Below, in pieces: positions 27,198 through 37,831 of a stretch of 64,000 nucleotides of DNA. The position numbers and the translations under genes were made by a program. Positions within the stretch are counted from its first letter, which is position 1. Each line of letters starts with the position of its first letter. Origin of the DNA: Roseovarius albus (lineage in GTDB: Bacteria; Pseudomonadota; Alphaproteobacteria; Rhodobacterales; Rhodobacteraceae); the NCBI RefSeq assembly GCF_900172335.1, contig NZ_FWFX01000004.1, positions 62,001 to 126,000 of the forward strand, written 5' to 3'. The notes under the pieces were generated by a model. That model worked only from the letters and a program-made list of their open reading frames with translations, did no database searches and was not told the origin of the DNA.

Positions 27198-28237
27198 AGC
27201 GCACGTACCTCGACTATAACGCGACTGTCCCACTGCGGGAGGACGCCAAGGCAGCAATGGTTGCGGCGATGGACGTCGTTGGAAATCCGTCCAGCGTGCA
27301 TGCCGAAGGTCGAGCCGCCAAAGGGTTGATCGAACGCGCGCGCGGGCAGGTGACAGCGGCTTTTGGCGCCGAAGGTGCGGATGTCATCTTTACCTCAGGG
27401 GCCACCGAGGCGGCGGCGCTGGCTTGTGCAGGGCGGGGCCTGCTGGGGGCGGATGTCGAGCATGATGCCGTGCGGGCTTGGGTTGAAAATGCGTTGAACG
27501 TAGATGCAGACGGTGCGGTGTCTGTCGTTGTGCCAGATAGGTCGGCATTGCAATTAGCGAATTCTGAAACAGGCATCACTCAAACGTTACCCGAGGGATT
27601 AGCCGTCAGCGATATGACGCAGGCCTTTGGGAAAGTTCCTTTGGCGTTCAATTGGGCGGGCTGTCAGATGGCACTGATTTCAGCCCACAAGCTGGGTGGC
27701 CCAAAAGGCATTGGTGCCCTTGTGATCAAGCGTGGCACGGATCTGGCGGCGCAGATCAAAGGCGGTGGTCAGGAAATGGGCCGCCGCTCTGGTACCGAAA
27801 ATGTTGTCGGAATTGCAGGATTTGGGGCCGCGGCAGAGGCAGCAGCGCAGGATTTAGCAGATGGCGTTTGGGCGAATGTTGAGAAACTTAGAAACATTCT
27901 AGAATTAGCTATTGAGGAATCCGCGAAAGAGACTATTTTTGTCGGGAAATCTGCGCGACGTCTGCCAAATACCAGTTGTTTTATCTCTCCGGGATGGAAA
28001 GGAGAGACGCAAGTGATGGCCATGGATCTGGCCGGTTTTGCCATTTCAGCAGGCTCGGCCTGTTCCAGCGGCAAGGTCAAAGCCAGCAATGTTTTGTTGG
28101 CCATGGGTTACGACGCAGCGGCGGCATCTTGTGCCGTTCGGGTCTCCTTGGGGCCGACGACGACAGAAGACGATATTTTGCGGTTTGCCGAAAGTTGGGG
28201 CAAAGCGCATGCGAAATTCCGTGCCCGTGCGGCATGA
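27194..28237 (+). CDS. cysteine desulfurase (IscS/NifS-like)
   Basis: PLP enzyme that takes sulfur from cysteine as a persulfide for Fe-S assembly. The 347-residue product has the PLP lysine K166 in [21 protein letters not shown], and the catalytic cysteine C290 in [16 protein letters not shown], typical of group I (IscS/NifS). It is about 50 residues shorter than E. coli IscS, mainly in the middle. It lies between the unknown coupled gene and sufB. A second, group II desulfurase (sufS) ends the operon, so this operon supplies both kinds. Confidence 0.92.
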   Translation: MKRTYLDYNATVPLREDAKAAMVAAMDVVGNPSSVHAEGRAAKGLIERARGQVTAAFGAEGADVIFTSGATEAAALACAGRGLLGADVEHDAVRAWVENALNVDADGAVSVVVPDRSALQLANSETGITQTLPEGLAVSDMTQAFGKVPLAFNWAGCQMALISAHKLGGPKGIGALVIKRGTDLAAQIKGGGQEMGRRSGTENVVGIAGFGAAAEAAAQDLADGVWANVEKLRNILELAIEESAKETIFVGKSARRLPNTSCFISPGWKGETQVMAMDLAGFAISAGSACSSGKVKASNVLLAMGYDAAAASCAVRVSLGPTTTEDDILRFAESWGKAHAKFRARAA

Positions 28238-28259
28238 TGACGAAATGAAGGAGAAGGCC

Positions 28260-29783
28260 ATGGCGGCGCTGGATGAAGTTCAGGTCAAAGAGGGTGTCGA
28301 TCAGGAAACGGTCGATGCCGTACGCGAAGTCGGTGGCGCTTATAAATATGGCTGGGAAACCGATATCGAGATGGAATATGCGCCCAAGGGCCTGACCACC
28401 GATATTGTTAAACTGATTTCTGAAAAGAACGAAGAACCCGATTGGATGACCGAGTGGCGGCTTGAAGCTTATGCTCGTTGGCAGAAGTTGGAAGAGCCAG
28501 ATTGGGCGATGGTCGATTATCCTGAGATTGATTTTCAGGATCAGTATTACTATGCGCGTCCCAAGAGCATGGAAGTCAAACCCAAGTCGCTGGACGAGGT
28601 CGATCCCAAGCTGTTGGCAACATACGAAAAACTGGGCATCCCTCTCAAGGAACAGATGATCCTCGCTGGTGTCGAAGGCGCCGAAGATATGCCTGCCGAG
28701 GGCCGCAAAGTCGCGGTGGATGCGGTTTTTGACTCGGTCTCAGTCGGCACAACCTTCCAGGCCGAATTGAAAAAAGCTGGAGTGATCTTTTGCTCGATTT
28801 CCGAGGCGATCCGTGAGCATCCCGAACTGGTCAAGAAATATCTTGGCTCGGTCGTGCCGGTCAGTGACAATTTCTATGCAACGTTGAACAGTGCCGTGTT
28901 CTCGGATGGATCATTTGTTTATGTCCCGCCGGGTGTACGATGCCCGATGGAGCTGAGTACTTATTTCCGCATCAATGCTGAAAACACTGGCCAGTTCGAG
29001 CGCACGCTGATCATCGCCGACAAGGGCAGCTATGTCAGCTATCTTGAGGGCTGCACCGCACCGCAACGCGATACCAGTCAGTTGCACGCTGCCGTGGTTG
29101 AGATCGTGATCGAAGAAGACGCCGAGGTGAAGTACTCCACCGTTCAGAACTGGTATCCCGGAGATGAGAACGGCAAGGGCGGGATCTATAACTTTGTGAC
29201 CAAACGTGCCGATTGCCGAGGAGATCGCTCCAAAGTGATGTGGACGCAGGTCGAAACCGGCTCGGCGGTGACATGGAAGTACCCATCTTGCATTCTGCGT
29301 GGCAACGACAGCCAAGGCGAATTCTACTCGATCGCCATCACCAACAACATGCAGCAGGCCGATACAGGCACCAAGATGATCCATCTGGGTAAAAACACCA
29401 AATCGCGGATAGTCTCCAAGGGCATCTCGGCGGGCAAGGCGCAGAACACCTACCGTGGTCTTGTCAGCATGCACCCAAAGGCCAAAGACAGTCGTAACTA
29501 TACTCAATGCGACAGCTTGTTGATCGGCTCAGAATGCGGGGCGCATACGGTGCCTTACATCGAGGTAAAGAACAATTCATCGCGGGTTGAGCACGAGGCG
29601 ACAACATCCAAGGTGGATGATGATCAGCTATTCTATTGCCGCCAGCGTGGTATGGACGAAGAAGAGGCTGTGGCACTGGTGGTCAACGGGTTCTGCAAGG
29701 ATGTTTTGCAGGCGCTGCCTATGGAGTTCGCCATGGAAGCGCAGCAACTGGTTGCGATTTCGCTCGAGGGCTCGGTAGGCTGA
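28260..29783 (+). CDS. sufB: Fe-S cluster assembly protein SufB
   Basis: Scaffold subunit of the SufBC2D complex. The 507-residue product has the SufB core: [20 protein letters not shown] near the start, [38 protein letters not shown] (conserved cysteine), and near the end the persulfide-pathway part [20 protein letters not shown] with [23 protein letters not shown] 28260 is chosen because AAGGAGAAGG precedes it; an upstream open stretch runs into the desulfurase gene in another frame. It is followed by an unknown membrane gene, then sufC and sufD. Confidence 0.96.
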   Translation: MAALDEVQVKEGVDQETVDAVREVGGAYKYGWETDIEMEYAPKGLTTDIVKLISEKNEEPDWMTEWRLEAYARWQKLEEPDWAMVDYPEIDFQDQYYYARPKSMEVKPKSLDEVDPKLLATYEKLGIPLKEQMILAGVEGAEDMPAEGRKVAVDAVFDSVSVGTTFQAELKKAGVIFCSISEAIREHPELVKKYLGSVVPVSDNFYATLNSAVFSDGSFVYVPPGVRCPMELSTYFRINAENTGQFERTLIIADKGSYVSYLEGCTAPQRDTSQLHAAVVEIVIEEDAEVKYSTVQNWYPGDENGKGGIYNFVTKRADCRGDRSKVMWTQVETGSAVTWKYPSCILRGNDSQGEFYSIAITNNMQQADTGTKMIHLGKNTKSRIVSKGISAGKAQNTYRGLVSMHPKAKDSRNYTQCDSLLIGSECGAHTVPYIEVKNNSSRVEHEATTSKVDDDQLFYCRQRGMDEEEAVALVVNGFCKDVLQALPMEFAMEAQQLVAISLEGSVG

Positions 29784-29961
29784 GAACTGATGCGCGCGCC
29801 TGTCATCATATATAGGTCTGAACCAAATTGGTCTCGGGGCTTTAAAAGCCGCGCAGGAATTGGATTTCCTGTTCAACAGCCTGTGATTGCGAGTTGGTTG
29901 CCATGGTCGCGTTCTCTGGTTAACCGTTGGCTGCAAACAACCGAGCTGAATGCGGACACAA

Positions 29962-30441
29962 ATGAACGAAGAGCAAAAACAAGCCTTTCAGGATCGCGTT
30001 GCGCGATTAAGCGACAAGGGCAAGGCACAAGCAGAGGCGCGCAAGAAAACCCGCAAGAAAGGCGTGGTGTTCGAAAGGCTGGCCTTTCCGCTATCGATTT
30101 TAGCCGCCTTCGCTCTGGGTTACTTCACCGCGTTTTTGTCGCGCTACGTGATGTATCACATGGTGGGCCTGCCCGAGCCGGGGAAGGTCGACATCGCCAG
30201 TCTGGTGTTTGCAGCCGCGATTATTCTGACGATGTCCGCGATTCTGAAATCCAAGCAAAAGGAATGCGCAACGGCCAGTTCTTTTGGCTTGCTCGCCGCG
30301 GTCTTTACACTGCACAATTTTGTCTGGGAATATCCCGATCTGTTCGAACAGGTCTACGGACCCGATTGGGTCAAATCCTTGCAACAGCAAACCGAGCCAT
30401 CAAGCCTGTTTGTGTTTGGCCAGGTGATCGAGCTGGGCTGA
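29962..30441 (+). CDS. hypothetical membrane protein within the suf operon
   Basis: A 159-residue protein with a charged, lysine-rich N-terminus (about 35 residues, likely coiled) and three hydrophobic stretches: FPLSILAAFALGYFTAFLS, IASLVFAAAIILTMSAIL and a weaker one at SFGLLAAVFTLHNFVW. It lacks any domain I recognise. The start could be ATG 29962 or ATG 29950; neither has a strong ribosome site. It sits between sufB (179 bases before) and sufC (135 bases after) on the same strand. A membrane-bound partner of the Suf machinery is a guess from position only. Confidence 0.65.
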   Translation: MNEEQKQAFQDRVARLSDKGKAQAEARKKTRKKGVVFERLAFPLSILAAFALGYFTAFLSRYVMYHMVGLPEPGKVDIASLVFAAAIILTMSAILKSKQKECATASSFGLLAAVFTLHNFVWEYPDLFEQVYGPDWVKSLQQQTEPSSLFVFGQVIELG

Positions 30442-30575
30442 AGTTGCCAAATCTTGGACGTGCGGCGCCCATCTCCAGAAATTCAAAGATAACCGGCCTT
30501 GATGGAATGCTGTCAGGCCATAACCGAATATTGCACGCGCGCACCGCGTGATGACGAACGAAGCGAGGACGAAAT

Positions 30576-31330
<755 letters not shown>

Positions 31331-31331
<1 letters not shown>

Positions 31332-32617
31332 TGGCACAGACGCAGAAAAAGTTTGATACAACCGCCTCGCGGCTGGACGGCGTGAGCCTGCCAGAATGCG
31401 GTGCCTGGTCGCGTAACGCGCGTGATGCGGCACTGGCCCGTGTCCGTGAAATGGGCCTACCGGATCGCCGAGACGAATATTGGAAATACACCCGCCCGGA
31501 TACTCTGACCCAGACTGACGCGCCCGAAGCAGCGTTTTTTGATGGGGACGAAAGCGAACACTATGCCGATGTCGACAGGCTTAAAATTGTATTCGTTGAT
31601 GGCGTGTTCGATGTCGAGGCCAGTGATAATCTGGCACTGGAAGGGGTCAAAATTGACCGCCTCTGCGCTGCGGATCAAAGCGACATTCATTGGGCCAAAG
31701 AGATCTACGGTGTCTTGGAAGAGCGCGGGCAAACGCCGGTGGAACGTCCCTTGGCCGCGTTGAACACTGCGCTGGCCTGCGATGGGATCTTGATCCACGC
31801 AACTGGCGAAGTCAGCAAACCGATCAACTTGATTTATTACCATAAATCAACTTCTTCCGATGCGATTCTTCACCATGTTATCAAGCTGGATAAGGGCGCG
31901 GATCTGACTGTTTTGGAAAACGGCCCGGCGGCTGCACGGTTCAACAAGGTGATGGAGGTCGAAGTTGCCGACGGCGCATCATTCCACCATATTCGCAAAC
32001 AAGGTCGAGATCACGAGCGACGCGCAGTAACACATATCTTTGCTCGCTTGGGCGAAAAAAGCAGCTTCAAGTCGTTCACTCTGACAGCCAACGGCGTGTT
32101 GACACGCAACGAATGCGTGATCGAGCTAACCGGCGATGATGCGATTGCCCATGTGGCAGGTGCAGCCGTGGGTGATGGTGATTTCCACCATGATGACACG
32201 GTGTTCATCACGCATGACGCAGAACGCTGCGAAAGCCGTCAGGTGTTCAAAAAGGTGCTGCGCAATGGGGCCACAGGCGTGTTCCAGGGTAAGATTTTGG
32301 TCAAGGAAGGCGCGCAGAAAACTGATGGCTATCAGATCAGCCAGTCATTGCTGCTTGATGAGGATAGCCAGTTTCTGGCCAAGCCCGAACTTGAGATTTA
32401 CGCCGATGATGTGGTTTGCTCGCACGGGTCAACCAGCGGTGCAATTAATGAAGACGGGCTGTTTTATCTGAGGGCCCGCGGCATTCCACGCCCGATCGCA
32501 ACAGATTTGCTGACGCTGGCGTTTCTGGCCGAGGCTGTGGAAGAGGTCGAAGACGAGATCCTGCGCGAAGACATCGTTGCCCGCCTGACCGGCTGGCTGG
32601 AGCGGCGGCGCGGCTGA
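31331..32617 (+). CDS. sufD: Fe-S cluster assembly protein SufD
   Basis: SufB-related partner in the SufBC2D complex; it helps iron entry. The 428-residue product has the N-terminal helical start (LPDRRDEYWKYTRPDTL), the beta-helix core, and the C-terminal family block QISQSLLLDEDSQFLAKPEL with CSHGSTSGAINEDGLFYLRA, where the histidine is the conserved cluster-assembly residue. The ATG overlaps the sufC stop and its own stop overlaps the next ATG, so sufC, sufD and the following gene are tightly coupled. Confidence 0.95.
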
Positions 32618-33105
32618 TGTCAGCCACACGAGATATCGTGGCCACCTACCGGAGCCCCCGGCGGGTGATGCAGCGATTGTTGCAAGCGGGGCAGAGGGAA
32701 GATCGGGCGTTGGTCTTTCTTATTTCAGCCTGTATGATCGTCTTTGTTGCGCAGTGGCCACGTTTAACACGTGAAGCCCATCTGACTGAGCAGGAACTTA
32801 ACCCGCTTTTGGGCGGGGCGTTGCTGGGATGGATTTTTATCGCTCCGCTGTTCTTTTATGCCTTAGCGCTCGTTAGTCACTGGGTGCTTCGTCTCATCGG
32901 GGGTAAGAACAGCGCATACGCGGCGCGGATTGCGCTTTTCTGGGCTTTTCTGGCGGCCAGCCCATTGATCTTGCTACACGGATTGGTGGCCGGCTTCATT
33001 GGACCTGGCCCGGGGTTAAGCCTCGTCGGCTTTGTCTGGTTTATATTGTTCCTGTGGTTCTGGATCGCAAACATGCGAGAAGCAGGATGGGGCGACAGAA
33101 AATGA
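32617..33105 (+). CDS. YIP1-like membrane protein, first copy
   Basis: A 162-residue membrane protein with about four helices: ALVFLISACMIVFVAQW, GALLGWIFIAPLFFYALALV, ALFWAFLAASPLILLHGLVAG and LVGFVWFILFLWFWIANM. The start SPRRVMQRLLQAGQREDRAL resembles the cytosolic leader of YIP1 proteins. The pair of YIP1-like genes here probably works together. No link between YIP1 proteins and Fe-S assembly is established. The ATG shares a base with the sufD stop, and its stop overlaps the start of the second copy. Confidence 0.7.
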   Translation: MSATRDIVATYRSPRRVMQRLLQAGQREDRALVFLISACMIVFVAQWPRLTREAHLTEQELNPLLGGALLGWIFIAPLFFYALALVSHWVLRLIGGKNSAYAARIALFWAFLAASPLILLHGLVAGFIGPGPGLSLVGFVWFILFLWFWIANMREAGWGDRK

Positions 33106-33674
33106 TGGAACTGCTTCGAGAAACTTTGTTTAGCCCGGGAAAGGCAGCCGAGAAACTTCTCGCAACCGATTTCCGCGCTGATGCGTTGTGGATGGTTTTG
33201 ATCCTGATGGGGGTGATGAATGCGCTGGTGCATGGGCTCAGCATGTATTTATCACCCATCCCGGATGGGGCAGTTGTCCCTACATTATTCCTGTCACCGC
33301 TCTTGTTTGGTTTTGCGTCTGTATTGTCGTTGGTCGCCATGGTCTATCTGTTGTTCTGGTTGGGGCAAATGCTGCAGGGGCAGGCGGCGTTGAAGGATAT
33401 CCTCGTGCTGGTGGCATGGGTACAAGTATTACGGCTTTTGGCGCAGGTCTTGGGTACGGTGGCAGTGTTTTTCATACCGGCGTTGGGAGGCCTCGCCATG
33501 CTGGTCGCGACTGTATGGGGGATTGTCATTTTGGTGGTTTTCATCAACAAGGCACATCGGTTTTCGAACCCGTTCAAAGGACTGGGCGTCTTAATCGGAG
33601 CAATGCTGGGGATGGTCATTGGGCTGTCTATCTTATTCGGCGCATTGGGCGCATCTACTGCAGGGGTGGCATAA
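33102..33674 (+). CDS. YIP1 family membrane protein, second copy
   Basis: A 190-residue integral membrane protein with five predicted helices. The N-terminal MMELLRETLFSPGKAAEKLL is the usual YIP1 leader (helix then a short loop with PG), followed by hydrophobic segments such as ALWMVLILMGVMNALVHGL and LFGFASVLSLVAMVYLLFWL. The start is placed at ATG 33102 in an ATGATG that overlaps the stop of the upstream copy; a longer start at 33054 is less likely. sufS begins 1 base after the stop. Confidence 0.75.
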   Translation: MMELLRETLFSPGKAAEKLLATDFRADALWMVLILMGVMNALVHGLSMYLSPIPDGAVVPTLFLSPLLFGFASVLSLVAMVYLLFWLGQMLQGQAALKDILVLVAWVQVLRLLAQVLGTVAVFFIPALGGLAMLVATVWGIVILVVFINKAHRFSNPFKGLGVLIGAMLGMVIGLSILFGALGASTAGVA

Positions 33675-33675
33675 C

Positions 33676-34896
33676 ATGCTGGATGTGGCAAAGATCAGAG
33701 AAGACTTTCCCATTTTGTCGCGCGAAGTGAACGGCAAGCCTTTGGTTTATCTCGACAACGGGGCGTCGGCGCAAAAACCAAAAGCGGTGATCGATGCGAT
33801 CAATCTGGCCTACAGCCATGAATACGCAAATGTACATCGCGGGCTGCACACACTGTCCAACATCGCCACGGAAAAGTACGAGGCCGTCCGGGCCATCATC
33901 GCCCGCTTTCTGGGCGTAGCAGATGAAAATCAGATCATTCTGAACTCCGGCACCACCGAAGGCATCAACATGGTTGCCTACGGCTGGGCGATGCCCCGCC
34001 TGCAGGCGGGGGATGAGATTATCCTGTCGGTGATGGAGCACCACGCCAATATCGTGCCATGGCATTTCCTGCGCGAACGCCAGGGGGTCGTGCTGAAATG
34101 GGTGGACACCGAGGCTGACGGATCGCTTGACGTGCAAAAGGTGATTGATGCCATTGGCCCCAAAACCAAGCTGGTCGCCATCTCGCATCTCTCAAACGTT
34201 CTGGGAACTAAGGTTGACGTCAAAACTATCTGCGATGCCGCACATGAGCAGGGGGTTCCAGTGCTGGTGGACGGATCACAGGCCACCGTGCATATGCCAG
34301 TCAATCTTGATGAGATCGGCTGCGATTTCTACGCCATCACAGGCCACAAGCTTTATGGCCCTTCGGGATCCGGCGCGATCTTTGTACACAAAGACCGTCT
34401 GGCCGAAATGCGCCCCTTCATGGGCGGCGGCGATATGATCCGCGAGGTCAGCAAAGAAGCTGTCACCTATAACGATCCGCCGATGAAGTTCGAGGCGGGC
34501 ACGCCGGGTATTGTGCAAACCATCGGGTTGGGCGTGGCGCTGGAATATATGATGGATGTCGGGATGGAGGCCATCGCCGCCCACGAAGACAGCCTGAGCC
34601 AATATGCACAACAACGCCTGACAGGGCTAAACTGGTTGAACGTGCAAGGGCAGACGCCTGATAAGGCGGCAATCTTCTCCTTCACCATGGACGGGGCCGC
34701 GCATGCTCATGACATCTCGACCATTCTCGACAAAAAGGGTGTGGCTGTGCGCGCCGGCCACCACTGCGCCGGACCGCTGATGGACCATCTTGGCGTCACT
34801 GCCACCTGCCGGGCCTCCTTCGCGATGTACAACACCACAGATGAGGTGGACAAGTTGATCGAGGCGCTTGAACTGGCGCATGATCTCTTCGCTTGA
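33676..34896 (+). CDS. sufS: cysteine desulfurase SufS
   Basis: Group II PLP cysteine desulfurase feeding the Suf pathway. The 406-residue product has the PLP lysine K225 (ITGHKLYGPSGSG), RGLHTLSNIATEKYE and the catalytic cysteine C364 in VRAGHHCAGPLMD, with the short active-site loop that separates group II from IscS-like enzymes. ATG 33676 starts 1 base after the YIP1 stop; longer starts run into that gene. It is the last suf gene in this operon. SufE, SufU and SufT are not in the window, and no clear terminator follows before tRNA-Arg. Confidence 0.95.
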   Translation: MLDVAKIREDFPILSREVNGKPLVYLDNGASAQKPKAVIDAINLAYSHEYANVHRGLHTLSNIATEKYEAVRAIIARFLGVADENQIILNSGTTEGINMVAYGWAMPRLQAGDEIILSVMEHHANIVPWHFLRERQGVVLKWVDTEADGSLDVQKVIDAIGPKTKLVAISHLSNVLGTKVDVKTICDAAHEQGVPVLVDGSQATVHMPVNLDEIGCDFYAITGHKLYGPSGSGAIFVHKDRLAEMRPFMGGGDMIREVSKEAVTYNDPPMKFEAGTPGIVQTIGLGVALEYMMDVGMEAIAAHEDSLSQYAQQRLTGLNWLNVQGQTPDKAAIFSFTMDGAAHAHDISTILDKKGVAVRAGHHCAGPLMDHLGVTATCRASFAMYNTTDEVDKLIEALELAHDLFA

Positions 34897-34979
34897 CGGT
34901 TACGGGCAAGGGAACGGCCAGCGCCTTACCAGAATGCGACGCGCCCCAAGCGAAAACTCCCTTGATCCACGATTACGTA

Positions 34980-35008
34980 TTGCGGGTTGTGTGATGGGTG
35001 ACTATACC
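34980..35008 (+). promoter_or_regulatory. promoter of tRNA-Arg(CCG) with overlapping inverted repeat
   Basis: TTGCGG (34980-34985), a 17-base spacer and TATACC (35003-35008), ending 11 bases before the tRNA. An 8-base inverted repeat GTGATGGG/CCCATCAC (34991-34998 and 35008-35015) lies over the spacer and -10 box. Confidence 0.55.
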
Positions 35009-35019
35009 CCATCACGCAC

Positions 35020-35096
<77 letters not shown>

Positions 35097-35165
35097 TACT
35101 CCCCCAGAAATCTACTTTAAACATCGGACAGGCGACCCTTTTCGAACAAGATGCCATTCCAGAGG

Positions 35166-36140
35166 TTAAAACACACCCAAACCATCGAACAGGTTCTTTG
35201 TAATGGCGGTGCGCTTGAATCGATACGTTGCTTTCGCTTCATTTCTGTATTCCGCCCAAAAAGAGATCGCCTCAAGCGTGGCTTCATCTAAAATTCGGCT
35301 GGGGGTTTGATCCAGAAATTTTACATCTTTGAGTACCGCTTGGATGTGCTCGACTTGAGCGCGGGTCAGTTGACGTTCAAGGATCAGAGTAAGCGAGCTG
35401 TTCACCCAAGGCACTACGGCAACGCGGTCATCGACCTGCAGCAGATCGATGAATTCTTCACCTTCGCAGGCATAGCCCCAACTTCGTAAAAGACGTTTGT
35501 CACCATCTGATTGATCGCCGTCAATCGGGCCGATCATGACATCGGCCAACAGCGGATCATCCATATTTTCAGGAGAATCCGTTTCGCGAATGGCCCACTC
35601 ATCACATTCAAGATCTGCTGTGCTGATACCGTCCCGCGCAAACACAAAAGACGTCCCAATGATGTCACTTAAATCTTTGCCATCCAGCGTGCTGGCCACA
35701 TCACTGGCCACGCGCGCATCAACAACAATATACTCTCCGATGGGAGGGGAAAATTGAGTTTCGGTAGACGGAAGGCAATTTGGAGGCTCGCCGCCGCCGC
35801 ACACACACAGGACATCCGGTGGGCAAAAACATTCGCCAGCGGGAACGTAGGCGCAGCCGGTTTGCGAGTGGCATTGAGCGACGGTTTTTTGACTTTGCAA
35901 GCGGTCAATTTGGGTGCCGCTGGTATTCAGAATGGCCTGTGCAAAGCCAATCTGACACCTGTCCCATGGGGCAATGCATTCAGATTTTGCGGTAAGCATA
36001 CACTGGGTTGACCCGATGCAGGTGAGCTGATCCAAAGTGCTGCAGTCAACCTCTTGTGCGGATGCAGGCAGGGCGTATGACATCCCCGCCACCGTGACTT
36101 GAAGTACTCTGGTCAATCTCCGGAACACGTTCCAAAGCAT
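35166..36140 (-). CDS. secreted Cys-rich protein with a peptidoglycan-binding-like C-terminus
   Basis: A 324-residue exported protein. The signal peptide ends at about residue 29 (SYALPASAQ). A Cys-rich part follows up to about residue 125 (DCSTLDQLTC, QTGCAYVPAGECFCPP, VLCVCGGG), which should form disulfides in the periplasm. The middle is unassigned. The end, LTRAQVEHIQAVLKDVKFLD then RILDEATLEAISFWAEY, resembles the repeat of peptidoglycan-binding domains (new residue, then a threonine-led helix). ATG 36140 is chosen because it starts a normal signal peptide; 36191 would add 17 residues. It follows the SH3b gene by 19 bases, as one operon. Confidence 0.7.
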   Translation of the reverse strand: MLWNVFRRLTRVLQVTVAGMSYALPASAQEVDCSTLDQLTCIGSTQCMLTAKSECIAPWDRCQIGFAQAILNTSGTQIDRLQSQKTVAQCHSQTGCAYVPAGECFCPPDVLCVCGGGEPPNCLPSTETQFSPPIGEYIVVDARVASDVASTLDGKDLSDIIGTSFVFARDGISTADLECDEWAIRETDSPENMDDPLLADVMIGPIDGDQSDGDKRLLRSWGYACEGEEFIDLLQVDDRVAVVPWVNSSLTLILERQLTRAQVEHIQAVLKDVKFLDQTPSRILDEATLEAISFWAEYRNEAKATYRFKRTAITKNLFDGLGVF

Positions 36141-36159
36141 GGCACCTTTCCCTTCGGGG

Positions 36160-36462
36160 TTAGATTTTACGCAGATAGGCCCAGGACACATATCCTTTCA
36201 GCCCGCGCGCACGGTCTAGCGAGACTTTGCACCAGCGCGTTGCACCGGTTCTTTCGCAGCTGTGGACACGCAAAACTGTGCCATTCGGAAGTCCGACGAT
36301 TACACTATACCCCGTACCCGGACCCGCGCGAAGTTTCAGCATATCATCTTCAGCGACACCATAAACCTCGTGCTTTCCAAGCGAAGATGCCAGTGCCGGA
36401 TCGGGGCTGAAAGCAACGCCAAGAAACAGCGCGACGAGGGGGACGAGGGGGAATATGCGCAT
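36160..36462 (-). CDS. secreted SH3b-domain protein
   Basis: A 100-residue exported protein: signal peptide to about residue 25 (FSPDPALAS), then a single bacterial SH3 (SH3b) domain with LKLRAGPGTGYSVIVGLPNG, a disulfide-capable pair (HSCERTGATRWCKVSL), and GLKGYVSWAYLRK at the end. SH3b domains bind cell-wall peptides or proteins. The downstream Cys-rich protein on the same strand may be its partner. The gene is complete; no catalytic domain is present. It is followed on the other side by tRNA-Asn with a 260-base gap that has no gene. Confidence 0.85.
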   Translation of the reverse strand: MRIFPLVPLVALFLGVAFSPDPALASSLGKHEVYGVAEDDMLKLRAGPGTGYSVIVGLPNGTVLRVHSCERTGATRWCKVSLDRARGLKGYVSWAYLRKI

Positions 36463-36722
36463 CGAATGCTCCGGATTGCTTGTTCACCAAAACAGTATCG
36501 TTTGATGTCTAAGAATGGAACAGGTTGGTGGTTGAATAACCCTGACCAACCCCGATATCCACCGCCGGGTGCGACATCGGCTTCTTCGATCCCAGTTCTC
36601 CGCAAAATCCACTCTGTCGCGTTTTGCACAAAACCCGCGTACGAATTGTACAAGTTGTACAAAATTTTAAGTCTATTTTCTGGGATTTTGGTATCCAAAA
36701 ACGATCTGAAATCAGATGTTTT

Positions 36723-36797
36723 TGGCTCCGGCGGTAGGGATCGAACCTACGACCAATTGATTAACAGTCAACTGCTCTACCGCTGAGCTACGCCGGA
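36723..36797 (-). tRNA. tRNA-Asn, anticodon GTT
   Basis: 75 bases with an encoded CCA. On the minus strand the acceptor arms TCCGGCG and CGCCGGA pair. The anticodon loop CTGTTAA between GTTGA and TCAAT gives GTT. The TTCGATC T-loop fits. A TATATG box lies upstream at a suitable distance. Confidence 0.97.
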
Positions 36798-36855
36798 ACA
36801 TGTGGGGCATATAGCAACAGGTTTTGGTCGCGTCCAGAGGGATTGTGACAATTTT

Positions 36856-37791
36856 TTATTTTTTAGATTTGGTGCCGAAATTCAGTTGAAATTTCGTGTC
36901 AGGGCTGAGGTCTGAAAGCGGTTGGACTTGTTTTCTCATATATAGATCAATGAGGTGAGCAAGGACATTTCGCGTGGCTGCAGGTATAAGTCGGTCGGGC
37001 GTATCGGTGTATATCTTTTGGGCAAGATCTGGAGGCGAGGCAGGACCAATCTTGAGCGCCTGCAAAATTTCCCGTTCGCGCGAGTTGCGATGAGAAATCA
37101 GCCATGAAAGGCGCTTAGAAGGCTCAGAAATCGGATCGCCATGGCCGGGATAGTAGATGGTGCTATTGAGTGTTTCAAGCTTGCGACAGGACGACATAAA
37201 GTCCGTCAGGTCCCCGTCAGGCGGAGAGACCAAAGAACTGGCCCAACCCATCACCAGATCTCCGGTGAAAAGCGCGGATCCGTATTCAAAACAGAGGTGA
37301 TTACCCAGATGTCCAGGCGTCCAGTGCGCTGTGATTTTCCAACCCTGCGCGGCTATACTCTCCCCATCGGAAAGGCAGATATCGGGGGCGAAAACTGGAT
37401 CGATGCCTTCGCCAGAAATTGGGAAGCCGCGCTCGATCAAATGCTGCATAATTTGACTGCGCCCGGTGCCAGAAGGGCCATATGCATAGATTTTTGCGCC
37501 GGTTAACTCAGATAGTTTTGCCGCCAGCGGCGAGTGATCCAAATGCGAGTGAGACACGAGGATATGGGTGATTTTTTGGCCAAGTTGCACAGTCTTTAAG
37601 ATAGTGTCCAAATGCACTTGGTCATGCGGTCCGGGGTCAATCACGGCCAGATCGGTTGTTCCCAAAATATAGGTGTTTGTCCCGGTGTAAGTCATCGGTG
37701 ACGGGTTAGGCGCAAGAATCCTGCGGATCGTAGGGGATAAATCTTGCACCTGTCCGGGATGCAGGTTTGCAATTTCAGTTTTGTCGCTCAT
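36856..37791 (-). CDS. MBL-fold metallo-hydrolase (glyoxalase II / RNase-like)
   Basis: A 311-residue metallo-beta-lactamase-fold hydrolase. The zinc motif is HSHLDH at residues 81-86, later ligands are H in HWTPGHLGNH and D in LFTGDLVMG, and the last is H in YPGHGDPI. After the core comes a winged-helix-like C-terminal domain (PPDLAQKIYTDTP), as in LACTB2-type proteins. The substrate may be a thioester or RNA. ATG 37791 is chosen with AAAAGGG upstream; an earlier start would add 20 residues. The first 11 bases of its leader region overlap the leader of the divergent kinase gene. Confidence 0.85.
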   Translation of the reverse strand: MSDKTEIANLHPGQVQDLSPTIRRILAPNPSPMTYTGTNTYILGTTDLAVIDPGPHDQVHLDTILKTVQLGQKITHILVSHSHLDHSPLAAKLSELTGAKIYAYGPSGTGRSQIMQHLIERGFPISGEGIDPVFAPDICLSDGESIAAQGWKITAHWTPGHLGNHLCFEYGSALFTGDLVMGWASSLVSPPDGDLTDFMSSCRKLETLNSTIYYPGHGDPISEPSKRLSWLISHRNSREREILQALKIGPASPPDLAQKIYTDTPDRLIPAATRNVLAHLIDLYMRKQVQPLSDLSPDTKFQLNFGTKSKK

Positions 37792-37831
37792 GATCCCTTT
37801 TTCTTGTCTCGCTGTGCGGTTAGGATTCTGT

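Noticed and set aside
36262..36786. Plus-strand open frame ending near tRNA-Asn
   Set aside because: It overlaps the SH3b gene and runs through the tRNA; the end reads like the usual false translation of a tRNA region.
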